DNA of 64,000 nucleotides, from NCBI RefSeq assembly GCF_023278565.1, contig NC_064677.1:62001-126000 (forward strand). Reading direction: 5' to 3'. The translations under genes were made by a program, and so were the position numbers. Source of the stretch: Colletotrichum lupini (Eukaryota > Ascomycota > Sordariomycetes > Glomerellales > Glomerellaceae). Shown here piece after piece: positions 34,421 through 44,960 of the stretch. The notes beneath the pieces were generated by a model, which did not search any database, was not told the DNA's origin, and saw only the letters and a program-made list of their open reading frames with translations. How positions within the stretch are numbered: position 1 is the first letter of the stretch; each line of letters starts with the position of its first letter.

Positions 34421-36488
34421 CTAAACAGCGTGTATTATTCTACGAATCGAATGCTTGAGCCCCGACTTCCCAGGCCCATACACTTCTTCTTGTGCCTTCT
34501 CATACCGGATTGAAGCGAATTCCGTTTCAAAGTCCATCTCGCCTACCGCGATCACTCGAGACTTGAGATAGAATTTGAAGAAGATGTACAGGACTGGTGA
34601 CACAGTATTAGTCCATGACCATGGTGTTGAGGAAGGGAGCAGGCAACTCACTTGCAAAGATGAAGACATTGAGATAGCATGTCAAGAACCCCGAGGCGGT
34701 AAAGTTTCCGGTTGTGAAGACGTCGAAGCCTGAATGATGGTGTGAGTTGGGAATGACTCGAAATACTGCGATGGTAACACGAATATTCGCGGAGGCTTAC
34801 CTGAAAAGAAGACAACAAGAACAACCATCACTAAGGCCGCCCATGATATATAGGGCTGCCCAGAAACCTTGTATGGAAGCTCTATTTAGAGGTGTAAGCG
34901 TAGCATGCGCAGTGAACGGTCATCACGAACAGTCTCTTACCATTTCTAGAGTAGCCTTGTGCCTTGAGCCCAGCGAAAAACCGAAGATACGTGATCTCAA
35001 TCACAATCCAACCGATTAGACCGGCAACCGTTGTAATGTTGACGAACCATCCAAAGACGACAGAGGTGTTGTTGGCCACGTTGAGATAGACAAGCGGCAT
35101 GAGGACGCAGGTCAACCCTACCGCGTAGTGAGGTGTCCCGAACCTGTCGCAGCGCTGAAGGACCCTAGGCGCGTGCCCATCGCAACTGAGACCGTAGAGG
35201 GTTCGAGACGCGATGAAGACGCAGGCGGAGCCGCTGCTAATGGCCGAAGTGCAGACCACGGCGTTGATGATTGACGGCAATACAGAGACGCCGGAGCGGG
35301 TGAAGGCGATGACGAAGGGGGACTGCTGGGCGGTACCGGTCGAGATGCTGAGTGACGGGTCGTTGGATGGCCTTCTTTTCGTTAGACAAGTCCCTCAAGT
35401 AGTGTCCCTACACAGATACGAGCTTCTTACACAATCATTCCCACAATTAGAATGCTAAGAACATAAAAGAAGAATACGCGTAAGAAAGTCTTCCTCGTAG
35501 CCGCTGGGATGATTTTTCTCGGTTGCCGAGTCTCGGAGCCCGAAATAGCAACGACTTGAATATTGCCGTAGCTGAAAGCCGCCGAGAGCAAAACTTTCCA
35601 GAAAGCCAGAAAGTTACCAGATGGGCCGGTGACTAGATAGCTGTTGAAGGCGCCGGGGTCCTGCCAGTATCGGAAACCTATACGGTCACCATTGGGTCCG
35701 CCACCGAGATCAATGACTAGGCCGCCGATGATGAGGCCGATGATAGTCATGATCTTTAGAGAAGCGAACACAACCTCGGTCTGTTTGTCTTGTAAGTTGC
35801 AGAGCTCTTTGAGGTGTAGAGTGGTATCTTACTTCACCGTATAGCCGGACGCCGCAGAAGTTGACTGTGATGATAAAGACCAGAAAAATTGTGATCCAAA
35901 CCCTTGGGTTTACGGAGGTATTCCAGAACTGAATCAAAGTTGCAGCGGCGCTGATCTCAGCAGGAACAGAAATCGACATGGTGTACCCTATTCTCAAGTC
36001 AGGACTGTGCTTCAACTCTCAGCACTTACAAAGCTCGTGGCTTTGCACTTGAACTTACAAAAGTTCCAGCCAGTGGCTGCACCGAGTGCTGGCTCAACAA
36101 ACTTGGTCGCATGTCGAATGAAACCACCAGTCGACGGCATGAAGGACGTGATCTCCCCCGTCGTATACGAGACGCCGGCGGTGACGAGACCCATAACGAT
36201 GTAGGCCAAAAGTGCTCCGGCGGGGCCTGCAGTGGCTATGGTTGTACCAGAGCTCAAGAACAAGCCCGTTCCCTTGATCCAGTATCAGGCGACAAATCAT
36301 CCCACCAAATGGTCGATACTGAGTAGACTCACAATCATTCCCGCAATTGCAATCATGTTAATATGCCGAGACTCCAAGTCACGCCTGATCCCCTCACCAT
36401 CTCCGGGGATAGAGGTGCTCTGGCCGGAGCCGGAGTCCACTTCGGGAGTTGCACCAGTAGTGGTCTCGCCCTTTTCCTTCCCCTCCAT
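34421..36488 (-). CDS. Amino-acid permease, APC superfamily (fungal YAT/AAT group)
   Basis: Eight exons: 36488-36333, 36272-36059, 35987-35833, 35780-35431, 35371-34941, 34881-34801, 34729-34652 and 34593-34421. All phases close, giving 545 residues. The polar N-terminus leads into the signature HINMIAIAGMIGTGLFLSSG, which is completed at the first splice. AYIVMGLVTAGVSY and GGFIRHATKFVEPALG follow, then about twelve membrane helices. The segments SYGNIQVVAISGSET and SSGSACVFIASRTLYGLS are typical of Gap1/Agp-type permeases. It is a plasma-membrane proton symporter of amino acids in characterised relatives; specificity is unknown. It is divergently arranged with the TIGR04076 gene over a 437-bp promoter carrying two GATAAG sites and one GCCGGC, which suggests nitrogen (GATA-factor) control. 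Confidence 0.93.
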
Positions 36489-36925
36489 GATGGAAGAGTT
36501 GAACAGAATAATAAGGATCTGTAGGGCTCAAATAGGATGGCCTCGTAAATCTATTGAAGTTCAAGGATGCATCTCGCTGCGACTTCTTCCGAGTAACAAG
36601 ACGGGTTGATCAACATTATGAATGACACAAGTGTAAGCACCCAAAAGTCGGTCCTGATAACGCCCCCGGAGGTGCCATTCAGGGTCGTAGGATAGGCGCA
36701 ACTCCGCAGCCAATCGGGCGCTGGGTCGCTGTCAACGATCAACTTTGAGTTGCCGGTGCCAGGATCAAGCTTCGGCTTGAGACGCCGGCCGGTTGATAAG
36801 CCCCGTTGCGCGTGAGTGCGGGGATAGAACGGCTTCAAAGATTGGATAAAAGCCTGGGGAACGCGATCCCTGACCTGACAGCTCTGTCACACGGCATCCA
36901 ACGATAAGACTTTAGTAGGTCAAGC
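36489..36925. promoter_or_regulatory. Divergent promoter, permease / TIGR04076 gene
   Basis: Two HGATAR sites occur as TGATAAG (36794-36800) and CGATAAG (36902-36908). The palindrome GCCGGC is at 36784-36789, directly before the first GATA site. GATA sites are bound by AreA/Nit2-type activators in filamentous fungi. The GCCGGC plus GATAAG combination recurs in two other promoters of this neighbourhood. Confidence 0.45.
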
Positions 36926-37361
36926 ATGATGGCACCCATTTCTTCTTCAAGTCCCGAGGACGCCTTTCAGTTATTCGACCTGCGGGTCGAGGTCGTCTGT
37001 CCACCAGGCAAGAGGATTATGTGTGGTGCCAAAGAAGGGGATTACTTCACGCTGAAGGGTGAGATGTTGCATTTGCCACCAGATCAAGGCATCAGCATAT
37101 ACAGCTTATGTACGCGAATACCGACCCTATCTACTCCAGAGTCATAATTGCTGATTCTCGAAAACAGCATCGGTGCTACCCCTACTCGCTGCAAAGCAAC
37201 GAGTAACTGCCAAGAACGACTGGATGACAACCGATGCGTTGATCGCATGCCCGGATCCCTGCTGTCCTTCCCAGCTGAAGATTGTCCGAGAAGGCATCAG
37301 AACGTTCCGTCACTCAGAGACTACTGCCGTTCCTTTGAGCAACGCCGATGCGCCCAAGTAG
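36926..37361 (+). CDS. TIGR04076-like small protein
   Basis: Exons are 36926-37109 and 37168-37361 (donor GTACGC, acceptor AACAG), giving 125 residues. The start uses the first of two adjacent ATGs. The core pattern resembles the TIGR04076 family: a beta-rich start (FDLRVEVVCPPGKRIMCGAKEGDYF), a middle segment ending in LLAAKQR, and a CPDPCCPSQLKIVR motif with Cys residues. Family members are small, widespread and of unknown biochemical role. It shares a promoter with the permease and is convergent with the Zn(II)2Cys6 gene 50 bp away. Family assignment rests on the CPDP motif and size. Confidence 0.7.
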
Positions 37362-37411
37362 AAGTCTTACACAGACACATGTACTCAACCTCATCTTGGT
37401 CTTATCGATGT

Positions 37412-39564
37412 TCAAGCAAAAAATACACCATCTTGAGTATTGAAACCAGCTTCAGCCATGAGTCCAACCCAGGTCTCATCATCTGCAAAATCCAAACTCA
37501 GTGCGCCTTCCGCCTGGCCGAAAGCTCGACCTGAGGTTGCGGCATACCCGATCTCGCGTGTCGTGTCCCGCTCGCCAGCCCGAAGCTGGTCACGATGCTC
37601 AGGAAGATCTGTTACCGTCGACGCCTCGGCTGAGGGCTTGGAGATTCTAGCCAAGATGTTGTCGAGAAACCTTGACTGAAGTGCGCAACTCGAGCCCGGC
37701 GGCGCAGCTTGCTGGGAGAAAACCAAGGCTGCACCCGAGATTGCACTTTGAATGGCTGGTTGAATTTGGCCGGCGATGGAATGGGACGTAGATAACATGA
37801 GCTAGATTCCAGTCAGCCTTCAAATAAAGAAGAACAGTAAAAAGTTTCCCAATGGTCGAACCTTGATCAAGAATGCTGCACTATAGGCAGTCATCACATG
37901 AACAGAGTCTTGGGTAAAGCAAAGCCAAGAAGAGTGACGGCAGATGAGATGCAGCATCTCCAGGGCACTTGAGTAGCTAACCCAGAGAGCCTCCATATGG
38001 TAGGTCATGTTTGGATCCGACTGTGCTAAGATGTCCTGTAATGGCAAAGAGAACAGTTGTAACTTGAGATGTGTGCCATAGAACTGGATTAAAAAAGGAT
38101 GGCAGCTGTCTAGTCGGAGGCTTTAGCTAGCTAACTTTCACGGCTTGGGGTTTAGGCATACCTGTATCTGCGACCCTGAGCCACCTCGACTCCCACTCAT
38201 CGATTCTGCTCTTGATAATTGCAAGGAGAGACTCGAGACTGTGTAGTTGTCTGGCGTGAACTCGACTTGACCTCGGTCCTAGTAGCCTGAAAACCTCTGA
38301 ACTCAACAGTCGTAGTGTTACTAGCGCACCAAGCAGGCAATCACCAGGAGTAGCCATTGCATCTTTACACCATGGCTCAATAGACTCGATGAACTCACTT
38401 CGTTCAATCATCCACGGCTTTCCAGTTTGTAAGCTCATGCTATGCCCTATTAGCTCTTGAGCTGCCATCTTCGCTCAGTCTTGATCTCCATCTTACCTTC
38501 GATCGTAAACAAAGAGAATCAGCCAGGTTCTCTCGATGTTCCTGGCTTGATGTCGCTCCAAGTCCATGGCCGCGTTTGATTGCGGCGAATAAGGAGCCAG
38601 CCGATGCCAGCCCAATTCCATGCCCATCCTGATCACGTATCCCAGGAGCATCCAGGCACGTGTGTCTTCAGACTCTTTCCAATAGGTCAAGATCATCACC
38701 GCTTGGGCAGTCTCAACTGATTTGGTTCCTTTTCTGAACGTAGAGGCAAGGATACCTTCTGCATGGTCGCGGAGTCTCTTGTATAGAGCAGGATTGAATG
38801 CCTTTGCGGCTGCGGATAGGATTGCCGTAAGAAGGAATGAAGACTCCTGTCGGATCTGGCTGAAGGTGTGCAGGTACGGGTCCAATTGGCTTATGTATGG
38901 ATTGAGAGATTCCATGAAACTATTCACAGGTTACTCTTGTCTTGTCGTGGCGAGAGCGGAAAGGGAGAAGCTAGAGACGAAGATGCTTCAAAGGGGCGGG
39001 GTGGAACAGGGTTGTGACAGGTACGTTGGCATTCTTAGACTCACTTTTCGAACAGAGACGAGGCGATGGAAGAATTGAGGAGACCAAGTTGAATTGGATC
39101 ATCTGCAGGGATCCGCGACTCTTCTTGCTGTGCCTCTGAAGTGGTCGATTCTGAAGCATTCAATATGCTTCCAAGTGAGAAACTGCCTCGAGTGGCTGCA
39201 CGACTGAACAGCCCAGCAGGCTGCAGGCTTCCATTGCTCCAGTCTGGACTTCGTTGAATTGCCTGCGCCAGTTCACTTCTCTCCTCAATCTGCCTTTGTT
39301 GTACCGACTGAGAAGAAGCGGCTGGTGCTGTCGAGATCTGGGCTTTGCGCTTGGGCGTGATTCTTGAACTGTTAATCGCTATAGCACTGTTTCTCCAGGT
39401 GGTACGCACCGAGTCCCTGGTTTTCTTCCACGGCGGTGATCTTGGAAAATGCACGTTAATGACTTCCGGGTACATCGATCGCAAACCGTTGCATCATCTG
39501 CGGTGATGCATTTCATCTTGACACTCCTGCATTGAAGGCACGCCTTGGAACTGATCGAAGGCAT
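37412..39564 (-). CDS. Zn(II)2Cys6 fungal transcription factor
   Basis: Exons are 39564-39410, 39368-39045, 38919-38497, 38439-38162, 38109-37862 and 37801-37412, giving 605 residues. The binuclear zinc cluster is complete: Cys 9, 12, 19, 28, 31 and 38 (CLQC..KMKC..CDRC..LTC). A basic linker (HRRGRKPGTR, PKRK) follows. The central fungal-specific regulatory domain is seen in LGYVIRMGMELGWHRL, ERTWLILFVYDRSMSLQTGKP and FYGTHLKLQLFSLPLQ. The factor is nuclear and binds CGG-containing sites, often as a dimer. It is divergent from the aldo/keto reductase over a 569-bp region holding four GCCGGC palindromes, which makes autoregulation and control of the reductase plausible. Confidence 0.93.
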
Positions 39565-40133
39565 GTCTGTCAGTCGGCGCAGATGTTGCTGGCATCACAG
39601 ACCGCTGCATCTTACACGGGCTTGAGAAATGGCGATGCTTGGGTGTGTTCCATTGTGCATACTGCTTTACTCCTGCTTTACTGTGCTAGATCGCCGGCTA
39701 CCATTCGTGAAGCCAACACTAAGGATGACCGGCAGTTGGACTCGATAAGGCTAAGGGATGGAATTCGCCGGCTTCGGGGGTGCTGAGAACCCTTTTCGGA
39801 TTTCTTTCCCTATCTTCACCCACTTTTCTCCCCGCCGTTGCCTGTGGTGTGACGTGGGTAAAGATAACCGAGTAATGAGCCGGCAAGCTACCGTCAGAGT
39901 CATTGATCGCCGATGGCTACTGGTAGTTGAGATGAATGCCGGCGTATGCTGGCTCGAAATCAGGGTTCAGCTTGTCCCTGCAGCAGCAGCAGCATCGTCC
40001 ATTTCGTTGGACACCGAAGAGAAGGCTTACATGGAAGCTGTCGAAATCGAAGACTGAAGAGAGAACATAAATTTTGTCAAGAGACCTTCAGAAACACATA
40101 GTCACTCACCTTCCAGAAGACAATACAAACGAA
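39565..40133. promoter_or_regulatory. Divergent promoter with four GCCGGC palindromes
   Basis: GCCGGC occurs at 39693-39698, 39767-39772, 39879-39884 and 39938-39943. A related ACCGGC is at 39728-39733 and a GATAAG at 39744-39749. Each palindrome contains overlapping CCG and CGG, the half-sites used by zinc-cluster factors. A specific 6-mer is expected about once in 4 kb, so four copies in 250 bp is a local enrichment. The binding factor is an inference from the adjacent regulator gene. Confidence 0.5.
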
Positions 40134-42006
40134 ATGGCGGCAAAACCAGAGGGCCAAAGCGCCAAGACGGCGCACGTCAACATGATGACGGACACCATTA
40201 TCACAAATCTCCCCGCTGCAAACCTACGGGTCATCATGCGCTCACTGTTGGCCGCGCACCCGGACGTCACCACAACTTTCGAGGCCGAAACCCGAACTTA
40301 TGTCAGAGATGCAGCGTTGCTGTCAGCTCAAGGCGAGTTGTCTTCGGAAGCAACTTTGAGAAAGACTCAGGCAACAATTCGTTGCATGCTGGGATGCGGG
40401 CTCAGTCTTGAGAGCATTCCGCTCATGACCAGGGTGGTAAGGGGCGGCATTAAGCTTCTCGTCGATCCAGAGACTACCAAGGAGAAAACGCATGCTGTCT
40501 TGGCATCCGTGGATGGTGATATCGTCCAGATCATGACCGCCGTTGAGAAAAGGCTGCTAGCTGCTGCGCGCGAAAGTCTCCTAGACGATGAGCGCGACGC
40601 CGTGACCAATTTGCACGAGTCTCTTCTCGAGTGCAGAGCCATAATAGAAGAGAAAGCAATGGAATACCCCTATACGAGGGCACTTTTTGCGACTTCAATG
40701 CTTCTTGGAGTGTCACTTCCAGTCCTCGATATGCCTTTAATCGGTACATCGGGCCTAAGCGCATCTCTTGCAGGCCCTGTGGATGCGAGGGAGACGTTTG
40801 AGATGAACGGCTTCAAATTGCCTAGATTATTCACCGGGCTTTGGCAAATGTCTAGTCCATCCTGGGGCTCAGCACCTACATCCAAAATCATTGCCCAGTT
40901 CTCCAAGCACATGGAAGTAGGTCTTACAGCCTTCGATATGGCGGACCACTACGGTGATGCGGAAATCATCTTTGTGAGTCTCATATTAATACCATTTCCC
41001 CCGAAAAGTGATGCTAAATGAGTTAGGGTCGTTTTCGTTCGGCGTATCCCTTCAGCGACTCGACGTTCGCAGCGACCAAGTACTGTGTCTTCAACCCCAT
41101 GATCGTTACACGTGCCGCCGTGCAAGCCAACGTAGCTGAAAGGTGCCGGAGATTACAGACAGATAAGATCGACCTGCTTCAATTTCATTGGCAATTCGTA
41201 AGTAGCCATATAGGCCTGCCCGGTATTTTGATGGTGGCTAACTGAGGCCCCATGACAGTATGAGGACCCTCAATATGTGGAGGCGTTGCGATTTCTTGAA
41301 GAAGACTCGCGCGTCAAGGCTTTGGGGCTATGCAACTTCGATACTGAGCACATGCAAGTCGCCATCGATAAAGGCGTCAGACTACATTCAAATCAAGTAC
41401 AGGTATACTGAACTCCCGCCAATTGAAAGGCTAAGTGGCTGAAACTGATGGGCCCTAGTTTTCGTTGATCGATAGCAGGCCCGAGGTCCGCATGGGCAAG
41501 GTCTGCCAGGAACATGATATCAAACTCTTGACATACGGAACACTGGTAAGCTGCAGGAGATGACTGGTATGATTCATCCGCTTGAAGGCTAACAGCTGTC
41601 GATGTAGTGTGGTGGGTTCCTCGCCGAGAAGTGGCTAGGAAAGGGGCAGCCGGATCTCTACGACGAGGCGATTACGCCGAGCCAGCGCAAGTATTACGCT
41701 ATGATCCGAAGCTGGGGAGGCTGGGATCTGTTCCAGGATCTCTTGAAAGTGCTTAAATCGATCGCGTCAAGACATAGCGTCAGTCTTTCCAATGTGGCCA
41801 CTCGTTGGGTGTTGGACTTCCCCTACGTTGGGGCAGTCATTGTTGGGACTAGGATGGGTATCAGCGAGCGCGCGGATGAGAACCTGGCGAGTCTGGGATG
41901 GTCTCTAAGCCAGGAGGATCGAGACCTGATTGAAGAGGTATTGAAGAGGAGCAGGAGGTCGGAGATGTTTGACGCGATGGGAGACTGCGGAGGGGAGTAT
42001 CGCTAG
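40134..42006 (+). CDS. Aldo/keto reductase with a 220-residue N-terminal domain of unknown function
   Basis: Exons are 40134-40973, 41027-41197, 41259-41402, 41459-41545 and 41608-42006. All are in phase 0, giving 546 residues. The C-terminal ~320 residues are an AKR TIM barrel with the whole catalytic tetrad: Asp268 and Tyr273 (FDMADHY), Lys298 (AATKY) and His334 (LQFHW). The cofactor-end segments GAVIVGTR and [10 protein letters not shown] are also present. Residues 1 to about 222 ([18 protein letters not shown]... to ...[15 protein letters not shown]) are predicted largely helical, with no membrane segment or signal peptide, and belong to no family I recognise. The single first exon spans both parts without a stop, so the fusion is not an assembly of two genes. 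An internal in-frame ATG at 40803 could give a bare reductase. It is an NADPH-dependent carbonyl reductase by family; the substrate is unknown. Confidence 0.88.
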
Positions 42007-42335
42007 TACTCAGTTGTTGATACGAGTCTTACTTAGGAGCCTTTCGACGGTGAGAAGAGTTTTCTAGCTACCGTGAAATTATTCATCCCTGTTTTACATA
42101 AGACCCATCTGATTAGAGGCCCTAAAGACGAAGATAGTGTCTGGTCGGGAACTCCCTCAATCGCTGGCAGGGATGGGCACGTGAAGGGTATTAGAGGCAA
42201 GATCCTTGAGAAGTAAATGATTTACATTCTGTAAAATCACACTCTGGTAGATATCAATCTACCAAGTTCCTAAACAATGCTGCGTTGATTCGAGGACATT
42301 CAATCTCAACATTATTCACTCTCAGGAAAAGGACT
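42007..42335. other. Convergent 3' intergenic
   Basis: Only the 3' flanks of the reductase and the beta-glucosidase, which converge here. Nothing else seen. Confidence 0.6.
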
Positions 42336-44960
42336 CTAGCCTCGGCTTAACTCTACTACCTGTCTCTCCTGGATATTTCCCGCCGAGAATCCCACGAGAA
42401 CCTCATACTGACCATCTACAAATATCCAGGCCTCAGTCAAAGTGTCCCACACCATGAGATCCTCAATCTTCACCAACAACTCCACAGCCTTGGTCTCCCC
42501 AGCTTGGACCTCGACTTTTTGAAAAGCCCTGAGCAACTTTGGTGGCTCCTTCGCAGCGTCCGGGAATCCAACGTAGAGCTGAACGACCTCTTTCGCCTTG
42601 CTAATTCCTTGATTCAACAAGGTCGTTCTGACGAGTATAGCGCTGTAATTTGATGATACCTCCAATCCGGATAGACTAAAGTTAGAATACGTCAAGCCAT
42701 GACCGAACGGAAATAACGGTTCGATTCCGCTCTGATCATAAGCCTTGTACCCCACATAGAGGCCTTCTTCGTAGGGCACTTCGATGTTGGTATTGATACG
42801 TATAGTGTCGTTGAGGTTCTTGGGGAAGGTCAATGGCAACTTCCCGCTCGGGCTTACATCACCGAAGAGAAGACGCTCTAACGCAAGCCCAACCTGTTGG
42901 CCAGGATACCAAATCTCCATGACGCCTTCGACTTGCTCAAGCCAAGGCATCAGAACTGCCGAGTTTGTATTCAGGACCACGACGGTCTTCTTGGAGATAC
43001 TGGCGAGCCGGCTGATGATCGCGTCCTGGTCGCCAGGTAGAGAGAGTCCAAGGCCGCTATCAGCTCCCTCAGATATCCGGTCTGAGGCGAAGATAAGGCT
43101 AATATCTGCCCACTTGGCCAGCTCGTCGGCAGTTGTGTCCCGGGTCTGGTTGCCGATGTCTACTCCAAGACTGATCCCATACGCACCAGTAGACAAAGAG
43201 TAGCCCATGTCGTATTTCAGAAGAAGTTTGACCTCGGATCTCGCTTCAAGATACGCGGCGCCTTGAATATAGTTCCCAAAATTGGCATAGGACATGTTGG
43301 CCACGAGTTCGTCGTCCAAATACAGCATCGCAGTACCCTGACCATACATGGAGAAATAGTACATTCCTGTCGTATTTGGAAGAAAGACCGCCTCATAGAC
43401 AGCCGAGAAAACGTCTGGATATGCTTGCCAGAGAGCTGTAGGATACATAGCGATGGTAATATTGGGAATAAGGTCGGTCATGTTGACAGGGCCAGTGAAG
43501 TCGGTTGTCTTGTAATACGTCACGTTGACGCCTCCATCTTTTAACATGTTCGAGGGAATTGTTGGAAACTGTCCAGTGCCAGGATAAGCCATGGAGTACT
43601 TGGCTGTGATATTTTCTGCATCTCCTCGACGCTTAATCGCATCGAAGGGTGCTTGAACAACCATGGTAGAGTCAATGACAAAGCCACCGTGGTTTTCAGA
43701 GACCTGGTTCTCAGCAGTTGCTCCAATGCCAAAGACAGCAATTTTAGAATACTTTTCAGGAGAGAGAGGAAGGGTACTTTCGTCATTCTTCAGCAGAACT
43801 GCGCCCTCTTCAACCATTCGCTGCGCGAGATCCAGATGCTCCTGGGTACGTACGTGGGCCGTTGAGTCTCCAGTCACCGGATCGTCGACCTGTCCAAGCT
43901 TGAACATGTACCGCCAGACCCTTTGAACCATATCGTCAAGTCGCGCATGGGGTATCGACCCATTATTGATGGCTTCCACCAGTAGCTCGCCGTAGTAAGC
44001 AGGGAAGCCGTAGCTATCCGTCAAGTCTCCGCCGGGCATTGAGATGTCGAGCCCAGCCATGACAGCAGCAACGGTGCTTCTTGTAGAGAAATACCAATCT
44101 GCGACCACAAACCCTTCAAACCCCCAGTCTTGACGAAGAGTCTGGTTGAGGAGCCAGTCGTTCTCACAGGTGAAGAAGCCATTGAGTCGGTTGTAGGAGC
44201 ACATGACACTCGCTGCATCTGCCTCTTGCACACTGGCTTTGAAAGCCGGTAGATAAAGCTCATGCATCGTCATCTTGTCAACCACCGCATCGACCGTTAC
44301 CCACTCCGGGCCGTTGCCGAAACGATTCGTATCCTGGTTGTACGCAGCGAAATGCTTTGGGCACGCCAGAGCTCCTTGACTTTGAATGCCCATCGTACCG
44401 GCGACCGCCATACGGGCTGTCAGCCATGGGTCTTCGGACAGAGTTTCGGCAGCGCGAGCCCACAACGGAGAGCGAAGAATGTTGATGGTAGGCGCAAGGA
44501 CGATATTGCGGCCTTTGCCCATGTGCTCTTGTGCGAGTGCCTGGCCAAACTCATACTGTATCGATGTGTCCCAGGAGCTCGCCGCGACAACTGGAGCTGG
44601 GAAAGCGGTCACATTATCGAGCGAGTTGCCGACACCGGCAGGCCCATCGCCCATGCAAATGCCGGGAATGCCGAGAAATGAGTTTCCTTGAATGTGCCCG
44701 ATGCAGGCGTTGACGCCGGTTCCGTTATCTGTCAGCTACGGGTTAATTAGCATGAGCTCTCTCACTTTTCATGGGTAATATGGAGTTGAAAGTCTGACTT
44801 CAGTATCGCCTTGAACCATGGCATGCTTTTGGGTGTCATTGAGCTGGGCGATGAAAGACAGGAGACGCTCCTCGTAAGGCAGGGTCTTGTCGAGCCAGGG
44901 GTGGACCGCGGAGGCAGGTAATGCCAATGAGGCTATCCAAAATGCAGAGTTTACTCTCAT
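42336..44960 (-). CDS. Secreted GH3 beta-glucosidase with PA14 insert
   Basis: Exons are 44960-44799 and 44735-42336, giving 853 residues. The donor is the non-consensus GTCAGA and the acceptor CGTAG. A signal peptide MRVNSAFWIASLALPASA starts at the ATG at 44960; an in-frame ATG at 44978 adds six residues. GH3 N-domain landmarks are INILRSPLW, ETLSEDPW, CPKHFAAYNQDTNR and the nucleophile Asp267 in VVADWYF. A PA14 carbohydrate-binding-type module interrupts the (alpha/beta)6 domain (about residues 400-540, YYFSMYGQGTAMLYLDDE). A fibronectin-III-like C-terminus follows (LFPFGHGLTYSNF). There are many N-glycosylation sequons. It hydrolyses terminal beta-glucosides outside the cell; whether the natural substrate is cello-oligosaccharide or a plant glycoside is not readable. 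The promoter carries GCCGGC and GATAAG. Confidence 0.95.
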
